Shown piece after piece: positions 5,862-6,073 of a stretch of DNA of 6,073 bases (position 1 is its first letter; the number at the start of each line of letters is the position of its first letter). Where the stretch lies: contig JAEXBT010000053.1 of assembly GCA_023393895.1 (NCBI GenBank), forward strand, positions 1-6,073, in the 5' to 3' direction. This stretch comes from Pseudomonadota bacterium. Lineage in GTDB: Bacteria; Pseudomonadota; Gammaproteobacteria; Xanthomonadales; Xanthomonadaceae. The position numbers and the translations under genes were made by a program. The notes below the pieces were generated by a model. That model saw only the letters and a list, made by a program, of their open reading frames with translations, had not been told where the DNA came from and searched no databases.

Positions 5862-5894
5862 CAGCATGGGGATTCCATTTCCACCGGAGTTACC

Positions 5895-6073
5895 ATGAGC
5901 AACGCACCGAAAATCGCCGTCCTGGTCGGCAGCCTGCGCGAGCAGTCCTACAACAAGCGCCTCGCCAAGGCGATCGGCAAGCTGGCGGGCGACCGCCTGC
6001 AGCTGGTCCACGTGCGTATCGACGACCTGCCGCTGTACAGCCAGGACCTGGACGGCGATTACCCGGCGACGTG
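5895..6073 (+). CDS. NAD(P)H-dependent FMN reductase, N-terminal part (cut by window end)
   Basis: The first 59 codons of a flavodoxin-fold reductase; the gene continues past the window. The opening MSNAPKIAVLVGSLREQSYN gives a beta strand followed by the FMN-phosphate loop GSLRxxSxN (12-20), and LPLYSQDLD (45-53) is typical of the ChrR/NADPH-dependent FMN reductase family. Members are cytoplasmic and reduce FMN, quinones or metal ions such as chromate; which applies here cannot be told. The start is supported by GGAG (5886-5889) five bases upstream of the ATG. It lies 76 bases after the E1 gene in the same direction, across a hairpin, so it could be read through from the gcdH unit or have its own promoter. 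Confidence 0.88.
   Translation, partial: MSNAPKIAVLVGSLREQSYNKRLAKAIGKLAGDRLQLVHVRIDDLPLYSQDLDGDYPAT

Noticed and set aside
1..6073. Mobile elements, CRISPR arrays, toxin-antitoxin pairs, defence genes, tRNA or rRNA genes
   Set aside because: None seen: no spaced repeat array, transposase-like frame, terminal inverted repeats or structured RNA sequence. Composition is even throughout, so there is no sign of recent transfer.

Overview
The window is GC-rich, densely coded and reads as an ordinary chromosomal region. The small membrane protein and the glycine-zipper protein look like those of Xanthomonadales (Xanthomonadaceae, Lysobacteraceae or Rhodanobacteraceae), so I place it in that group of Gammaproteobacteria. 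This placement comes from remembered family resemblance, not a search. I see no rRNA, tRNA, CRISPR array, insertion sequence or phage gene.

Left part (1-1173): the 3' end of a TcdA-like tRNA t6A dehydratase gene on the + strand meets a TatD/YjjV-type metal-dependent hydrolase gene on the - strand, and the two overlap tail to tail by 8 bp. One base upstream of the TatD start, on the same strand, ends a 77-residue membrane protein, so these two minus-strand genes form a small operon. A roughly 210-bp divergent intergenic region (1174-1383) follows.

Middle (1384-2242): a 267-residue envelope protein has a signal sequence, a glycine-zipper (17 kDa antigen-type) segment between two cysteines, and a twice-repeated YDVT...RMD.RP module. 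A textbook intrinsic terminator closes the gene.

Right part (2243-6073): a new + strand transcription unit begins with a probable promoter that carries a perfect dyad at its -35 region. It encodes a glutaryl-CoA dehydrogenase (387 aa) and, 34 nt later, a 757-residue E1 component of a 2-oxoacid dehydrogenase whose alpha and beta subunits are fused in one chain. The pair suggests 2-oxoacid to acyl-CoA to enoyl-CoA catabolism; a lysine/tryptophan-type route (2-oxoadipate to glutaryl-CoA to crotonyl-CoA) is one possible reading, but the E1 substrate cannot be read from the sequence. After a gap holding a hairpin, an NAD(P)H-dependent FMN reductase gene begins and runs off the window edge.

I found no clear previously undescribed system. 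The observations most worth checking are the gcdH/fused-E1 pairing, the altered thiamine-diphosphate motif of the E1, and the dyad at the gcdH promoter.
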